Assembly: GCA_021292105.1 (NCBI GenBank) | Contig: CM037857.1 | Location: forward strand, 32,168,365 to 32,232,364 | Direction: 5' to 3' | Length of the DNA: 64,000 bases | Source of the DNA: Anadara kagoshimensis | Taxonomy: Eukaryota > Mollusca > Bivalvia > Arcoida > Arcidae | In this document: piece after piece, positions 28,901-35,668 of the stretch | Layout of the letters: each line of letters opens with the position of its first letter | Numbering within the stretch: position 1 is the stretch's first letter | Program-made: the position numbers and the translations under genes | The notes under the pieces: model-generated | The model's database searches: none | Seen by the model: the letters and a program-made list of their open reading frames with translations, nothing else | Told to the model about the DNA's origin: nothing

Positions 28901-31900
28901 GAAGCAGTGATAGTGGGAGATTCCCAAATGTTTGTCTTGATATCGGGAGACTCCTGCTCATGTTGGGAGGGGTCCCAGGTATGGTAATATTAGGCAGAAT
29001 AGCATTGTATACTGAAAACAAGGATATGATCAACTTTTCATTTACCATCATGAAGGACCAAGGTGACAAAAGTTACAGAGGGGCATTATAAATAGGTTTA
29101 CTGAATGTGTAACAGTGCTGTAGTGTTGTATATAGTAGATACACATGTAACATTGATATACTGTCAAACTTCTTGCTACATTTCTTTTAGGTTTTTGCTA
29201 TGTTTCCATTCCTGGTAGCCAAAATCGCCATTGGCTACTAATTTCTAAGGAATTCTTTCAAAAAGTAACCTATTTTAGCAAATTTGTGAAAAAATACTTT
29301 AAAAAGGACTATATTTACACAAATTTTGGAAATTTGGCTACTAATTATTTTAAATTTGTGGAAACCTAGCTTTTGGTAGTATGCTTGATTTTCACTTGGG
29401 AGAGCCAGGTTCAATCCTCAGCCAGGGCACTGCGAGGAAACCATTTTTTAGCGGTAACCCGAAATACCGGATTGGCCCTGATTTACCGGATCGACCGTAC
29501 GATTTACCGGATCGGCGCCGGATCGACCCTTATATTGTCACATAGAGTCAAAATGAGGGCAACATTATATTTATATGATATCAATGATGAAAAATATATA
29601 TTATTTTTAATTGTTTTAATCATGGATGCTCGAAAATATCATTATTATTTTTAGTTAAGGTTCAACACTATGCAAATCGCCATGTTGTAATAATAAATGG
29701 CATGCCAAAGCAAAAGGACCGCCTTCCTTTAACACTTTGGACCAATCAAATCTTGAAGTCGATCCGCTACGAGACGCAACAGGTAAGTCCATTCAATGAC
29801 TTTAATTGACTCAACAGGGCTTCGCTATCAGTGGTAATAATAGGAGGCGTTAATTAGTTGATTGACGGCACGCGGCGGCCTTTTGTCCATGAAGTCCGTA
29901 AAAAGTTATTATTGACATAATGTTGCTCGGATAAAATAATGGCCCGACGTCATAAAAATATTTAGACACAAAAAGTAACTTTTTAAAAATTTTGGTTATT
30001 TAAAATTATTATAATGTTTTAATTCTTTCTTTTAATGCGTGAAACTTTGTTCATTTTTAATTTGAAATTAAATGAGAGAGATAGAGTAATTTATATTTAA
30101 TTACATTACACAGATAAATAATGTTTTTCATTTAATTTTTATTAATTGGAACTAATTTATATTGAGTCATGATTCTTTCACTGTTTTAATGATTTATTTT
30201 TCAGACTAAAATAACAGAGAAAGAAACAATGGGAATCTGAAATAAGAAACCCTTTCTTTTGAATCAAATTTCTTGACAACATATAACATAGAAATTCCGA
30301 TTTGCCAAGCAATTTCCCCGGTCGATGGACCATGTTTCCAAAGAAATTTTGTCATTATACCACTCCATTATCCTTTTAACTGGTTTAACATTATAAAGGT
30401 CTGATACATGTACAATATAATCAAATTGAGATCTCTTTTGACGACCTAGTAAAAGAAACCAGGAAAACTGACAAATTTGCAATCATGATGGATTTAAATT
30501 ATGCCTTGACTGCTGCTCTTAAACATCCTATCAGATCATATATCCCCAACTTTCTGTTGAGTTTTTTTTTTTTTTCCGAACACCACCCCAGAAAAGTTGT
30601 AGGTAAATAAGTCAGCTCCACCAATACCCACGGTTATACATGTATGTGGACACAAATGGTCTTTAAAAAGATATAGTGATGAGTTTGTACCCAATCACTT
30701 TGTTCCCTTGATGAAACTGCGTTCTGAGACCAGATTGATTGAGACTATTATTATTGACTCAACATGTGATGAAAATACGTCTAATATCACGCATATGACC
30801 GAAAGTTTGTATGGAGGCATCGCAGGTTTATTTATTTGTCCAGATCGGTAAATTTTTAGTGGCAAGATTGCCATTTAGGTACTTTTTATCGTTCACGAAG
30901 TGTTTTCACGCTGTTTCCTTTTTGCATAGACGCGCGCGTTTATAAAACTCTGGAAAAACTACTAAATACGACCTAGTTTTATATGTTTGTTGAATTACGT
31001 TTTGTATGTATTGATTTTATTGGGGTGTGGTAATTTGATATTGTTTTACGTTGTTTTGTATATATTCAACGTTTTATTAAATGTAGATATATATGTCCCA
31101 GTCAATGTTTTTTTCTTAAACTTATATCAATAAGTCGAGTCGTCAATTATATTTTGTCTGATTATCTTTTGTGTCTGATTATATTTCATCTTTAAATTAT
31201 GTATTTTATTTGTTTCCCAGCGATGAATATAATCACGGTTACGTTTGTTTCTATACTTGCTACTTTAATTAATGTTGTCTAAATAAATGAATTTATGTGT
31301 CAATTTGTATTTCAATTATTACTTTTATTTTTTATAGTCCTGAAGTGCTATTTCCTTTGCATTTAACGAATGATTGGCCGTTACTTCCTCGTCAAGATTA
31401 TACTTATTCCCAGTCAATAATATACTTATTGGAAAAGAGTGTACATGTCAGAAAAGTGACGTATTGATGATAATTTATCAATATATAATATAAATCATAC
31501 TATTTTAGGTTATTTTATTTATTGTGTGCCAATCAATTAATAATCATCATAAGATTTATCTCCCCTTGACTATAATAAGATTTTTTTTAAATGATTGTGT
31601 GTCAATACACCATAAATAAAATCAAAATAAGATTGATTACATCTTCTATTAAAGATATCAACATTATAAGTCAATCTATGTGGCCATATAACCACATATA
31701 AGGGTCGATCCGGCGCCGATCCGGTAAATCGCATGGTCGATCCGGTAAATTGGGGCCGATCCGGTATTTCAGGTTACCCATTTTTTAGGTATTTCTCTCC
31801 CCTGTTACGCTATGTTTTACCTTTTCTGTACATTCGACACAAAGCTGATGTCCTCCTTTTTACCGCTGAAGTAATCTACATCATCCTCATCATAGTAATC

Positions 31901-32317
31901 ATAATCATCATCCCTGTCATGCTGCTTAGTTTTCTTATCTTCATAATTACTGGCGATGTTTTTCTTTTTCCTCTTCTTTAATTTTCCTTGTTTTGCTAAT
32001 TTTGTTGTCCTTTTATTGGTTAATTTAAACTGGCTTGTTTTAGGAGTTCTTCCCTTTGCTTTTCTGTTCTTTCCCTGTAATGAAAAAAAGTTAGGAAATA
32101 AAGTAATATTCAATTGTCATATTTAGAAATTGCAACATGTTTTCGTGTACACTCTCCTGTGAGCTAGGCTTGGGCACTCCTGATAGAATTATGTTTAAAC
32201 AATCCTGAAATTATTTTCAACATTAAGAACACATTTTGATCAACACATCTGATGCAATCTACACTTAACACTGAACTTGTGAATATAGTATGATATAGTG
32301 ATTTTTACCTTAGACAT
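5224..32317 (-). CDS. NOC3L: Nucleolar complex protein 3 homolog (NOC3-like), 21 coding exons
   Basis: NOC3 family proteins act in the nucleolus and nucleoplasm in maturation and export of pre-60S ribosomal subunits (with NOC2) and in yeast also in replication initiation. Exons found, high to low: 32309-32317, 31821-32074, 28084-28271, 27277-27467, 26037-26198, 25563-25661, 24710-24793, 21162-21281, 19356-19427, 17958-18014, 16976-17094, 16235-16315, 15199-15299, 14219-14291, 13309-13444, 12360-12430, 10144-10254, 7704-7832, 6953-7050, 5754-5847, 5224-5334. Phases agree at every junction except exon 11. Blocks that match my memory of vertebrate NOC3L include [80 protein letters not shown] and HPELSRRSPVELF. 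Length is about 786 residues. The order of exons and the family are secure; the exon 6/7 boundary and the last exon are less certain. Confidence 0.93.
5754..5847 (-). CDS. NOC3L: NOC3L exon 20
   Basis: Acceptor TTTCAG, donor AAG/GTTTGC. Encodes [20 protein letters not shown] and a lysine-rich end, aligned with RSATELFEAYSMAEMTFNPP. The weak GTTTGC donor resembles those of exons 5 and 11. Confidence 0.9.
5848..6952. other. NOC3L intron 19
   Basis: AT-rich intron; a TTAATTTATTTA-like low-complexity patch lies near 6200-6235. Nothing coding was recognised. Confidence 0.6.
6953..7050 (-). CDS. NOC3L: NOC3L exon 19
   Basis: Acceptor CTTCAG, donor CGAAG/GTAAGA. Encodes [20 protein letters not shown]... 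and HPELSR, matching RRHYHPIVQRF and KPELSRRS of vertebrates. Confidence 0.93.
7051..7703. other. NOC3L intron 18
   Basis: AT-rich intron with no recognised repeat or gene. Confidence 0.6.
7704..7832 (-). CDS. NOC3L: NOC3L exon 18
   Basis: Acceptor TTTCAG, donor CAG/GTAAGA. Forty-three codons including [20 protein letters not shown] and [15 protein letters not shown], matching [20 protein letters not shown]. Joins directly to exon 17. Confidence 0.95.
7833..9836. other. NOC3L intron 17, proximal part
   Basis: Holds a degenerate tRNA-like patch at 8153-8245 (GGACCAGTGGTCTA...GGTTACAATCC) that may be an old SINE head. A string of about 20 bases (ATGGAACAATCTAGAGGAT) near 8262-8282 recurs inverted at 9683-9705. 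An exon-like segment at 8950-9051 is discussed under findings. Confidence 0.45.
9837..10074 (-). mobile_element. SINE S1, internally deleted
   Basis: Same tail and tRNA-like head as the copy at 285-636 (AACTGAGCTACC, CCCACGACCTCCCAC), lacking about 100 bp of the body. Confidence 0.8.
10144..10254 (-). CDS. NOC3L: NOC3L exon 17
   Basis: Acceptor TTTCAG, donor ATT/GTAAGT. Thirty-seven codons, [20 protein letters not shown]..., matching [19 protein letters not shown]. Confidence 0.95.
10358..10509. repeat. Long imperfect palindrome with GGCGAAGTC core
   Basis: Left 10358-10402 (TAAGAAATAAGG...AACTTGCAAAGT) is inverted at 10461-10509. The symmetry continues inward (CTCTAAAATTGCAGAA against TTCTGTACAAAAATTTGAG) to a core at about 10419-10430, GGCGAAGTC. 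A single, non-inverted relative of the arm lies at 10677-10710. Confidence 0.8.
11177..11342. repeat. Near-perfect palindrome, 58-59-nt arms
   Basis: 11177-11235 is the reverse complement of 11285-11342 with one substitution and one indel; arms contain ATGGAAGTATGAAAGAATTG. The 49-nt centre has its own stem ATAATTCG-TTACG-CGAATTAT. Symmetry stops abruptly outside the arms. Confidence 0.9.
11540..12252. repeat. 'AAGAGGCCC' repeat copy C, different core
   Basis: Starts ACAAGAGGCTCAATGGGCC with ACTCACCTGATA and ends CCGTCAGGTGAGCTAACA. Its core differs from copies A, B and D: it contains the 'GTGAATTAGGATCCC...CATAACTCCAAG' segment also seen at 14610, 26235 and 26500, and a MITE at 11763. Confidence 0.7.
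11763..11947. mobile_element. Tc1/mariner-type (pogo-like) MITE, 185 bp
   Basis: Terminal inverted repeats CAGTAAAACCT.G.TAT and AGGTTTTACTG flanked by TA on both sides. The CAGTAAAACCT terminus resembles pogo/Tigger-type ends. No open frame; non-autonomous. Confidence 0.8.
12360..12430 (-). CDS. NOC3L: NOC3L exon 16
   Basis: Acceptor TGTGTAG, donor CAG/GTAATA. Encodes [20 protein letters not shown] and KRQ, matching VEIVLQCLDVMLTKRRKQ. No long open frame flags this 71-bp exon; it was found from phase and homology. Confidence 0.93.
12508..12956. mobile_element. MITE with ~100-bp terminal inverted repeats, TA target site
   Basis: CTGTAGGAACCACTGTGG at the left is inverted at the right (CCACAGTGGTTTCTACAG); the inverted repeats run about 103 bp, to the ACTTGTACCTAGTCG segment. 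Both ends abut TA. It lies in NOC3L intron 15 between exons 16 and 15. Confidence 0.85.
13309..13444 (-). CDS. NOC3L: NOC3L exon 15
   Basis: Acceptor TTTCAG, donor ACAG/GTAAGA. Encodes [39 protein letters not shown], closely matching [20 protein letters not shown] and the following block of the human protein. Confidence 0.96.
13559..13965. repeat. Compound GA microsatellite/minisatellite
   Basis: Blocks of GAGAGA alternate with a ~37-bp segment (TCTACATATGTAACAAAGAA...CTGGCTCAAATG); about seven units, 45-75 bp each because the GA run varies. The Arg-Glu open frame through it is an artefact. Confidence 0.9.
14219..14291 (-). CDS. NOC3L: NOC3L exon 14
   Basis: Acceptor TTTCAG, donor GGG/GTAAGT. 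Encodes [20 protein letters not shown]..., nearly identical to FAHLINVEFFDDLL in vertebrates. Confidence 0.95.
14610..14840. repeat. Dispersed 'GTGAATTAGGATCCC' repeat
   Basis: Shares GTGAATTAGGATCCC, CATAACTCCAAGAA and GCAAACCAACT strings with 11645-12030, 26235-26400 and 26500-26690. It lacks the AAGAGGCCC ends. Confidence 0.65.
15060..15165 (-). mobile_element. SINE S1 head fragment
   Basis: tRNA-like head only (CCCATGACCTCCC...CTCTACCAACTGAGCTACC on the plus strand). Confidence 0.7.
15199..15299 (-). CDS. NOC3L: NOC3L exon 13 (start of CBF/MAK21-like domain)
   Basis: Acceptor TTTTCAG, donor CTAG/GTATGT. Encodes [20 protein letters not shown] and [13 protein letters not shown], matching [20 protein letters not shown]. 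This begins the CBF-type domain shared by NOC1/MAK21, NOC3 and NOC4. Confidence 0.95.
15430..15530. repeat. GGAT/GGAA microsatellite joined to a SINE tail
   Basis: TGGATGGATGGATGG passes into GGAAGGAAGG and then the S1 tail (CATCCCAGTCAAGAATATTT), consistent with a SINE 3' end plus its simple-repeat terminus. Confidence 0.7.
16106..16190. repeat. 24-bp tandem repeat, three units
   Basis: TTACCAGTACAACAGTATAT repeated three times with a fourth degenerate unit. Confidence 0.8.
16235..16315 (-). CDS. NOC3L: NOC3L exon 12
   Basis: Acceptor TGTACAG, donor CTG/GTACGT. Twenty-seven codons, [20 protein letters not shown]..., the charged helix aligned with KKAEEKLERELREAEA in vertebrates. Phase 0 on both sides. 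Confidence 0.9.
16316..16975. other. NOC3L intron 11
   Basis: No gene or known repeat recognised. It contains a short GC-richer patch (about 16590-16680). Confidence 0.5.
16976..17094 (-). CDS. NOC3L: NOC3L exon 11, with an internal one-base frameshift
   Basis: Acceptor TTGCAG, donor AAG/GTTTGT, 119 bp, so not a multiple of three although both neighbours demand phase 0. The first half reads [20 protein letters not shown] in the frame entering from exon 10. The second half is conserved only in another frame ([12 protein letters not shown]), which runs directly into [17 protein letters not shown] of exon 12. The shift lies in the A-rich stretch near 17019-17038; one missing A in a homopolymer would explain it. 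This may be an assembly error, a polymorphism or a real lesion. Confidence 0.85.
17240..17413 (-). mobile_element. SINE S1, decayed and deleted
   Basis: Tail (ACATCCTAGTCAAAAATATTT...ATATCAAGA) and remnants of the head are present; most of the body is missing. Confidence 0.65.
17958..18014 (-). CDS. NOC3L: NOC3L exon 10
   Basis: Acceptor TTTCAG, donor AGG/GTAAAT. Nineteen codons, [19 protein letters not shown], equivalent to VIKVISGFVKGRNYEVRPE. Confidence 0.88.
18806..19146 (-). mobile_element. SINE S1, full length
   Basis: Complete copy from tail (GTTTAACGTCCAAGTCAAGA) through the GCCAGCTATAGG-like body to the tRNA-like head (CTGAGCTACCGCAGTGG). It shares its frame and layout with 285-636. 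Confidence 0.85.
19356..19427 (-). CDS. NOC3L: NOC3L exon 9
   Basis: Acceptor ACTCAG, donor GAG/GTAAGA. Twenty-four codons, [20 protein letters not shown]..., matching the SEMCCEAVKKLFKQDKLGQ region of vertebrate NOC3L. Confidence 0.9.
19575..19966 (-). mobile_element. tRNA-derived SINE, family S2
   Basis: Minus-strand head GCTGCGGTGGCCTAATGGAT (A box) and GTGAGTTCGAGTTCC (B box); the tail on the plus strand starts GTTGCCTAACGTCGCATCAG. A second copy is at 43578-43947. Confidence 0.8.
20230..20551 (-). mobile_element. SINE S1, full length but decayed
   Basis: Tail (TAGTCAAGAATATTTCACTT), body (GTCGCCACCATAGGTGAAAG) and a degenerate head (AACTGAGGTACGGCAGTGG). Confidence 0.75.
20795..21145 (-). 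mobile_element. SINE S1 remnants, clustered heads
   Basis: Body remnants (TTCACTTATATTGAGACCTC) followed by three repeated head pieces (ACTGAGCTACCATATACCAG, ATGAGCTACCAGAGTG, CTGAGCTACCACAGTGG). The last ends only ~15 bp from NOC3L exon 8. Confidence 0.65.
21162..21281 (-). CDS. NOC3L: NOC3L exon 8
   Basis: Acceptor TTTTCAG, donor AAG/GTGAGT. Forty codons: [20 protein letters not shown] then [20 protein letters not shown], matching the [21 protein letters not shown] block of vertebrates. Confidence 0.93.
22643..24647. repeat. 'AAGAGGCCC' repeat copy D with eight ~146-bp units
   Basis: Ends as in copy A: ACAAGAGGCCCATGGGCC with GCTCACCTGA, and GAGCCTTTGGCTCAGGTGAG. About eight units, each holding TGACCTTGACCTTTGAACC, run from 22880 to 24050; a final site reads TGACCTTGACCTTTGACC near 24149. 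The 3' part (24060-24590) is near-identical to copy A, including an ACGACGG tract. Confidence 0.88.
24710..24793 (-). CDS. NOC3L: NOC3L exon 7
   Basis: Acceptor ATTGTAG, donor AAT/GTAGGT. Encodes [20 protein letters not shown] and AIPAKSIN, equivalent to the VKDWKQ segment and following linker. An alternative acceptor six bases inside would drop two residues. Phase 0 on both sides. Confidence 0.7.
24794..25562. other. NOC3L intron 6
   Basis: Contains a TA-rich stretch (24820-24870), a C homopolymer of about 22 (24989-25010) and a copy of dispersed repeat R (25326-25490). That R copy shows the uninterrupted CAGGGAAGTGAGGCC site into which a transposon is inserted at 32830. Confidence 0.65.
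25563..25661 (-). CDS. NOC3L: NOC3L exon 6
   Basis: Acceptor TTTGCAG. Encodes residues about 269-301 with [18 protein letters not shown] and [12 protein letters not shown]. The 3' boundary is ambiguous: phase 0 is required by exon 7, so donors at 25561-25562 (GTATTA) or 25573-25574 (GTTAAA) fit, while the GTGTGG site between them would break phase. Confidence 0.8.
26037..26198 (-). CDS. NOC3L: NOC3L exon 5 (conserved NOC3 N-terminal domain)
   Basis: Acceptor TTAAAG, donor AAG/GTTTGA (a weak donor). Encodes residues about 215-268, starting [18 protein letters not shown] and [17 protein letters not shown], the most recognisable block of the family. Confidence 0.95.
26235..26700. repeat. Two tandem 'GAATTAGGATCCC' repeats
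   Basis: 26235-26410 and 26500-26690 repeat each other and the segments at 11645 and 14610 (AATTAGGATCCCC, GAGCAAACCAACT, GGTTAATGATAT). Confidence 0.7.
26718..26886. mobile_element. Small MITE-like element, copy 1
   Basis: Starts TATGTTTCCATTCCTGGTAG and ends TTGTGGAAACCTAG; copy 2 lies at 29200-29370. Ends are loosely inverted (GTTTCCA...GTAGCC against GGCTAC...TGGAAAC). Confidence 0.65.
27277..27467 (-). CDS. NOC3L: NOC3L exon 4
   Basis: Acceptor CTCAG, donor AAT/GTAATT. Encodes residues about 151-214: an acidic linker ([13 protein letters not shown]) followed by [20 protein letters not shown], aligned with the [20 protein letters not shown] segment of vertebrate NOC3L. Confidence 0.9.
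28084..28271 (-). CDS. NOC3L: NOC3L exon 3
   Basis: Acceptor TTCTAG, donor ACAG/GTAAGT. Encodes residues about 88-150 with [17 protein letters not shown] and [13 protein letters not shown]; the last corresponds to LLPIKDKSGIIPQ in the human protein. Confidence 0.9.
29200..29370. mobile_element. Small MITE-like element, copy 2
   Basis: About 90% like the copy at 26718 by eye (CCTGGTAGCCAAAAT.GCCAT, ATTTTGGAAATTTGGCTAC, TTGTGGAAACCTAG). Confidence 0.65.
29453..31778. mobile_element. MULE-like non-autonomous element M1, 2.3 kb
   Basis: Terminal inverted repeats of about 80-90 bp start GGTAACC and contain repeated TACCGGATCG motifs; the left (29453-29540) is inverted at 31690-31778. A 10-bp target duplication, CATTTTTTAG, flanks it (29442-29451 and 31779-31788). 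Long inverted repeats with 9-11-bp duplications are typical of Mutator-like elements. No transposase is visible. It lies in NOC3L intron 2 and splits an older sequence with a B-box-like GGTTCAATCC (29369-29441). Confidence 0.85.
31821..32074 (-). CDS. NOC3L: NOC3L exon 2 (basic N-terminal region and acidic stretch)
   Basis: Acceptor TTACAG, donor AG/GTAAAA. Encodes residues about 4-87: a lysine/arginine-rich segment (KLKKRKKK), likely nucleolar targeting, then an acidic run ([17 protein letters not shown]) equivalent to the acidic DDMMDEDD-type region of vertebrate NOC3L. A MULE-like insertion ends about 30 bp into the following intron. Confidence 0.85.
32309..32317 (-). CDS. NOC3L: NOC3L exon 1 (start codon, Met-Ser-Lys)
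   Basis: Nine coding bases, ATG TCT AAG, run straight into a GTAAAA donor. The phase (0) fits exon 2. A very short first coding exon is plausible because family members begin with a short basic segment. No other in-frame ATG with a donor was seen between here and exon 2. Confidence 0.7.
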
Positions 32318-32393
32318 CTTTTTGTCGAAGAAGATTCCTCGTGGTTGATAAAAGTGGGTCAATTTTAACCCGAGTAAGAAATGCAGTCGTAAC

Positions 32394-32403
32394 CTATTTT
32401 ATA
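32394..32403 (-). promoter_or_regulatory. TATA-like box upstream of NOC3L
   Basis: TATAAAATAG on the minus strand, about 77 bp upstream of the predicted start codon. It sits between the start codon and a MITE (32453-32708). It could be a chance match in AT-rich DNA. Confidence 0.25.
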
Positions 32404-32452
32404 CGAACCCAGCAACACGTACCAACTTTTGGTAAAAAAATGTCTTCTATCA

Positions 32453-32708
32453 AAAAGCTGACCGATCAATTTTTTATTTGTCCAAATCGGTACATTTTTA
32501 GTGCGCAAGGTTGCTATTTAGGTACTTTTTATCGTGAAGAATTTGATTTTGGTACAATATTTCCATAAAAAAAATACGTTTCATTAAAAAACGTCATCAC
32601 ATGATTGAAATGGGAAAATTAAACTGCCGTCTAATTTGGCCTTTTCATTTTATCCGTCCTTTTATCTGTTTTTATGGTACAAAAACGGATATATCGAATT
32701 GGTAAGTC
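32453..32708 (+). mobile_element. MITE 'GGCTGACC', copy 1, upstream of NOC3L
   Basis: Runs from AGCTGACCGATCAA to GAATTGGTAAGTCTG and matches, in opposite orientation, the better preserved copy at 38215-38470. Shared inner strings include TAGGTACTTTTTATCGT and TACAAAAACGGAT. Confidence 0.7.
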
Positions 32709-33115
32709 TGTTATATATAATCAAAACAAAAGTTGTGTCCAAATCACAATCCAGAAGCAAAGTAAAAACTTTGAAACTTTGACAATTACGGTTAAACAAA
32801 CTCGACTCGGAACTTCTACCAGGGCGGAACATAGGCGTAGGAGGGTTTTTAATATTGGGGGCCAAACCGAAGCTATGTCTATGTCGTGCCGCAGGTACGA
32901 CCTCGTGCCTAAGGCACGAGACCGGGAGAGTATAGGTGGGGGTCCGGGGGGCCTCCCCCTGAAAATTTTCAAAACTAAGTCCTGTCTGAGACGCATTTCC
33001 AATGTATTGTGCATCGTTTCGATAGGTTTAAAATATTGCGATATCAAGGCAAGATTATATAAAATAACCGTATGACACAAGTTCCATAATCACCCCTCTC
33101 ATTGGAGATGGATAT

Positions 33116-33340
33116 CAGAGGCTGATCCAGAATTTTAGAAAGGGGGCGTATAATTAATGTGATAGTCGAAGACTCAAACCTTCTAGATGGTTTCAGGGGC
33201 ATGCTCCCCCGGAAAATTTTGAAAAAGTGGCGCAAAAATCCTGCATTCTAGTGCAATCTGAGCTGAACAATATGTATTATTAGCGACATAAAGGGGGGGG
33301 GGGCGTATTCCCCCCACGCCCCCTGCTGAATCCGCCACTG
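33116..33340. mobile_element. Nested hAT-like MITE in H1
   Basis: Ends CAGAGGCTGATCCAG and CTGAATCCGCCACTG, flanked by GATAT on both sides (5-bp duplication). The same insertion is in H1 copy 2 (40227-40448), so it predates the spread of H1. Confidence 0.7.
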
Positions 33341-33837
33341 GATATGGGGGTACCCCGGAAAATTTTGACGGTCCCTAGAAAATAAGCCCAGGGAACAAAA
33401 TAAGCCTAGGGAAAGCCCAGGGAAGTTTTCCGCGCCCAGGAAGTTATAAGGCATTACATAGACGTGAAATTCACATATTTATTATAGATTATATCATATT
33501 TTATCATGTTAAAAATTGTATCGATCTTAACCAGAATGACGAAGTATTTTATCATTGATTTTTTCACCTTACAGTATGCGTCGGTGAGTGAAGGGAGATA
33601 ACTCGCTATCATAGAATACTCAATTATTAACGTGGGGGAATGTTATCTATTGTATTTCAAATTTTGGTTTTTGAATTGGATTTGTTATGCAAGGTGACGT
33701 AAATAATTTAATAAAAGATTCCTGAAGTACAGAGATGAGATTTAAAAATAATAACGATGAATACGGTATATTAACTTTACAAGTGATAAATACTAATTTT
33801 TCACTTCATTTACAAAATGTAACTAGTCTATAAAACA

Positions 33838-35464
33838 AACAAGAGGCCCAGGGGCCACATCGCTCACCTGAGCAACTTGCTAGGTAGAAGCCGAAATGAG
33901 TTCAGTATTGAAGTGAGTGCAGGGGAGGGAGGTTTTGTACAAACTGAAATCTATACTTCCTACCGATGCTTTTCACTAAACAATTTGTAAGTATTTCTAT
34001 GTACCGTAAAAGGTTGATGTTTCGACAAGCCTCGGCTTATTCCGTTACCTTTTTCTTACAGCATTTCAACCAATGAAATAATTTTAAAAAAAATTTTCAT
34101 CATGCAATCTACCAATCTCAAAAGAGAGAAAATGCATAGGCCGAATACTGTAATCGGGAAATGGCAAATAGAAATTATAGAATACAGCAGGATTTACATT
34201 AAAAATTAGCTTTTAAATACAAGTACAATTAATATTTCTCATGAACAATATATTTAACTTTATATCAAAATACTTATATAAAAGAATACAGCATGGAAAA
34301 TACACTATTATTTAACCATGATTTGAACAAACTTGAATCTACACTACCTGAGGATGCTTCCATTTTAATTTGAGCTTTCCTGGCCTAATAGTTTTTGAGG
34401 AGAAGATTTTTAAAGATTCTCTCTATATATTCCTGTGTAAAACTTGACCCCCCTCTTGTGGCCCCACCCTACCCCCAGGGACTATGATTTGAACAAACTT
34501 GAATCTACACTACCTGAGGATGCTTCCATTTTAATTTGAGCTTTTCTGGCCTAATAGTTTTTGAGAAAAAGATTTTTAAAAATTTTCTTTATATATTCCT
34601 ATGTAAAACTTGATCCCCCTCTTGTGACCCCTCCCTACCCCCGGGGACCATGATTTGAACAAACTTGAATCTACACTACCTGAGGATGCTTCCATTTTAA
34701 TTTGAGCTTTTCAGGCCTAATAGTTTTTGAGAAGAAGATTTTTAAAGATTTTCTCTATATACTCCTATGTAAAACTTGATCCCCCTCTTGTGGCCCCTCC
34801 CTACCCCCGGGGACCATGATTTGAACAAACTTGAATCTACACTACCTGAGGATGCTTCCATTTTAATTTGAGCTTTCCTGGCCTAATAGTTTTTGAGGAG
34901 AAGATTTTTAAAGATTCTCTCTATATATTCCTGTGTAAAACTTGACCCCCCCCCTCTTGTGGCCCCACCCTACCCCCAGGGACTATGATTTGAACAAACT
35001 TGAATCTACACTACCTGAGGATGCTTCCATTTTAATTTGAGCTTTTCTGGCCTAATAGTTTTTGAGAAAAAGATTTTAAAAAATTTTCTTTATATATTCC
35101 TATGTAAAACTTGATCCCCCTCTTGTGACCCCTCCCTACCCCCGGGGACCATGATTTGAACAAACTTGAATCTACACTACCTCAGGATGCTTCCATTTTA
35201 ATTTGAGCTTTTCAGGCCTAATAGTTTTTGAGAAGAAGATTTTTAAAGATTTTCTCTATATACTCCTATGTAAAACTTGATCCCCCTCTTGTGGCCCCTC
35301 CCTACCCCCGGGGACCATGATTTGAACAAACTTGAATCTACACTTCCTAAGGATGCCTCCACAAAAGTTTAAGCTTTACAGGCAGAATAGTTTTTGAGAA
35401 GAAGATTTTTGAAAAATACCAACAAAGTTTCAATAATTCTCAATTATCTCCCCTTTAAAGAGGG

Positions 35465-35503
<39 letters not shown>

Positions 35504-35551
35504 TAGTGGTGCTTTGTGATAAATTTGGTTGAAATCTGCCCAGTGGTTCGT

Positions 35552-35590
<39 letters not shown>

Positions 35591-35616
35591 GACGACGACG
35601 ACGACAGACAACGGAC

Positions 35617-35648
<32 letters not shown>

Positions 35649-35668
35649 TGGCTCAGGTGAGCTAAAAA
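33838..35668. repeat. 'AAGAGGCCC' repeat copy E with 166-bp higher-order array
   Basis: Ends ACAAGAGGCCCAGGGGCC, GCTCACCTGAGC and GAGCCTTTGGCTCAGGTGAG. The core, 34318-35480, has 166-bp units with ATGATTTG starts at 34318, 34484, 34650, 34816, 34985, 35151 and 35317. Units 4-6 repeat the variants of units 1-3. A GAC microsatellite (35580-35606) precedes the end. Confidence 0.9.

Noticed and set aside
31817-31981. Plus-strand hydrophobic frame over 31733-31981
   Set aside because: It is the complement of the acidic/lysine-rich NOC3L exon 2 and of M1 inverted repeat.
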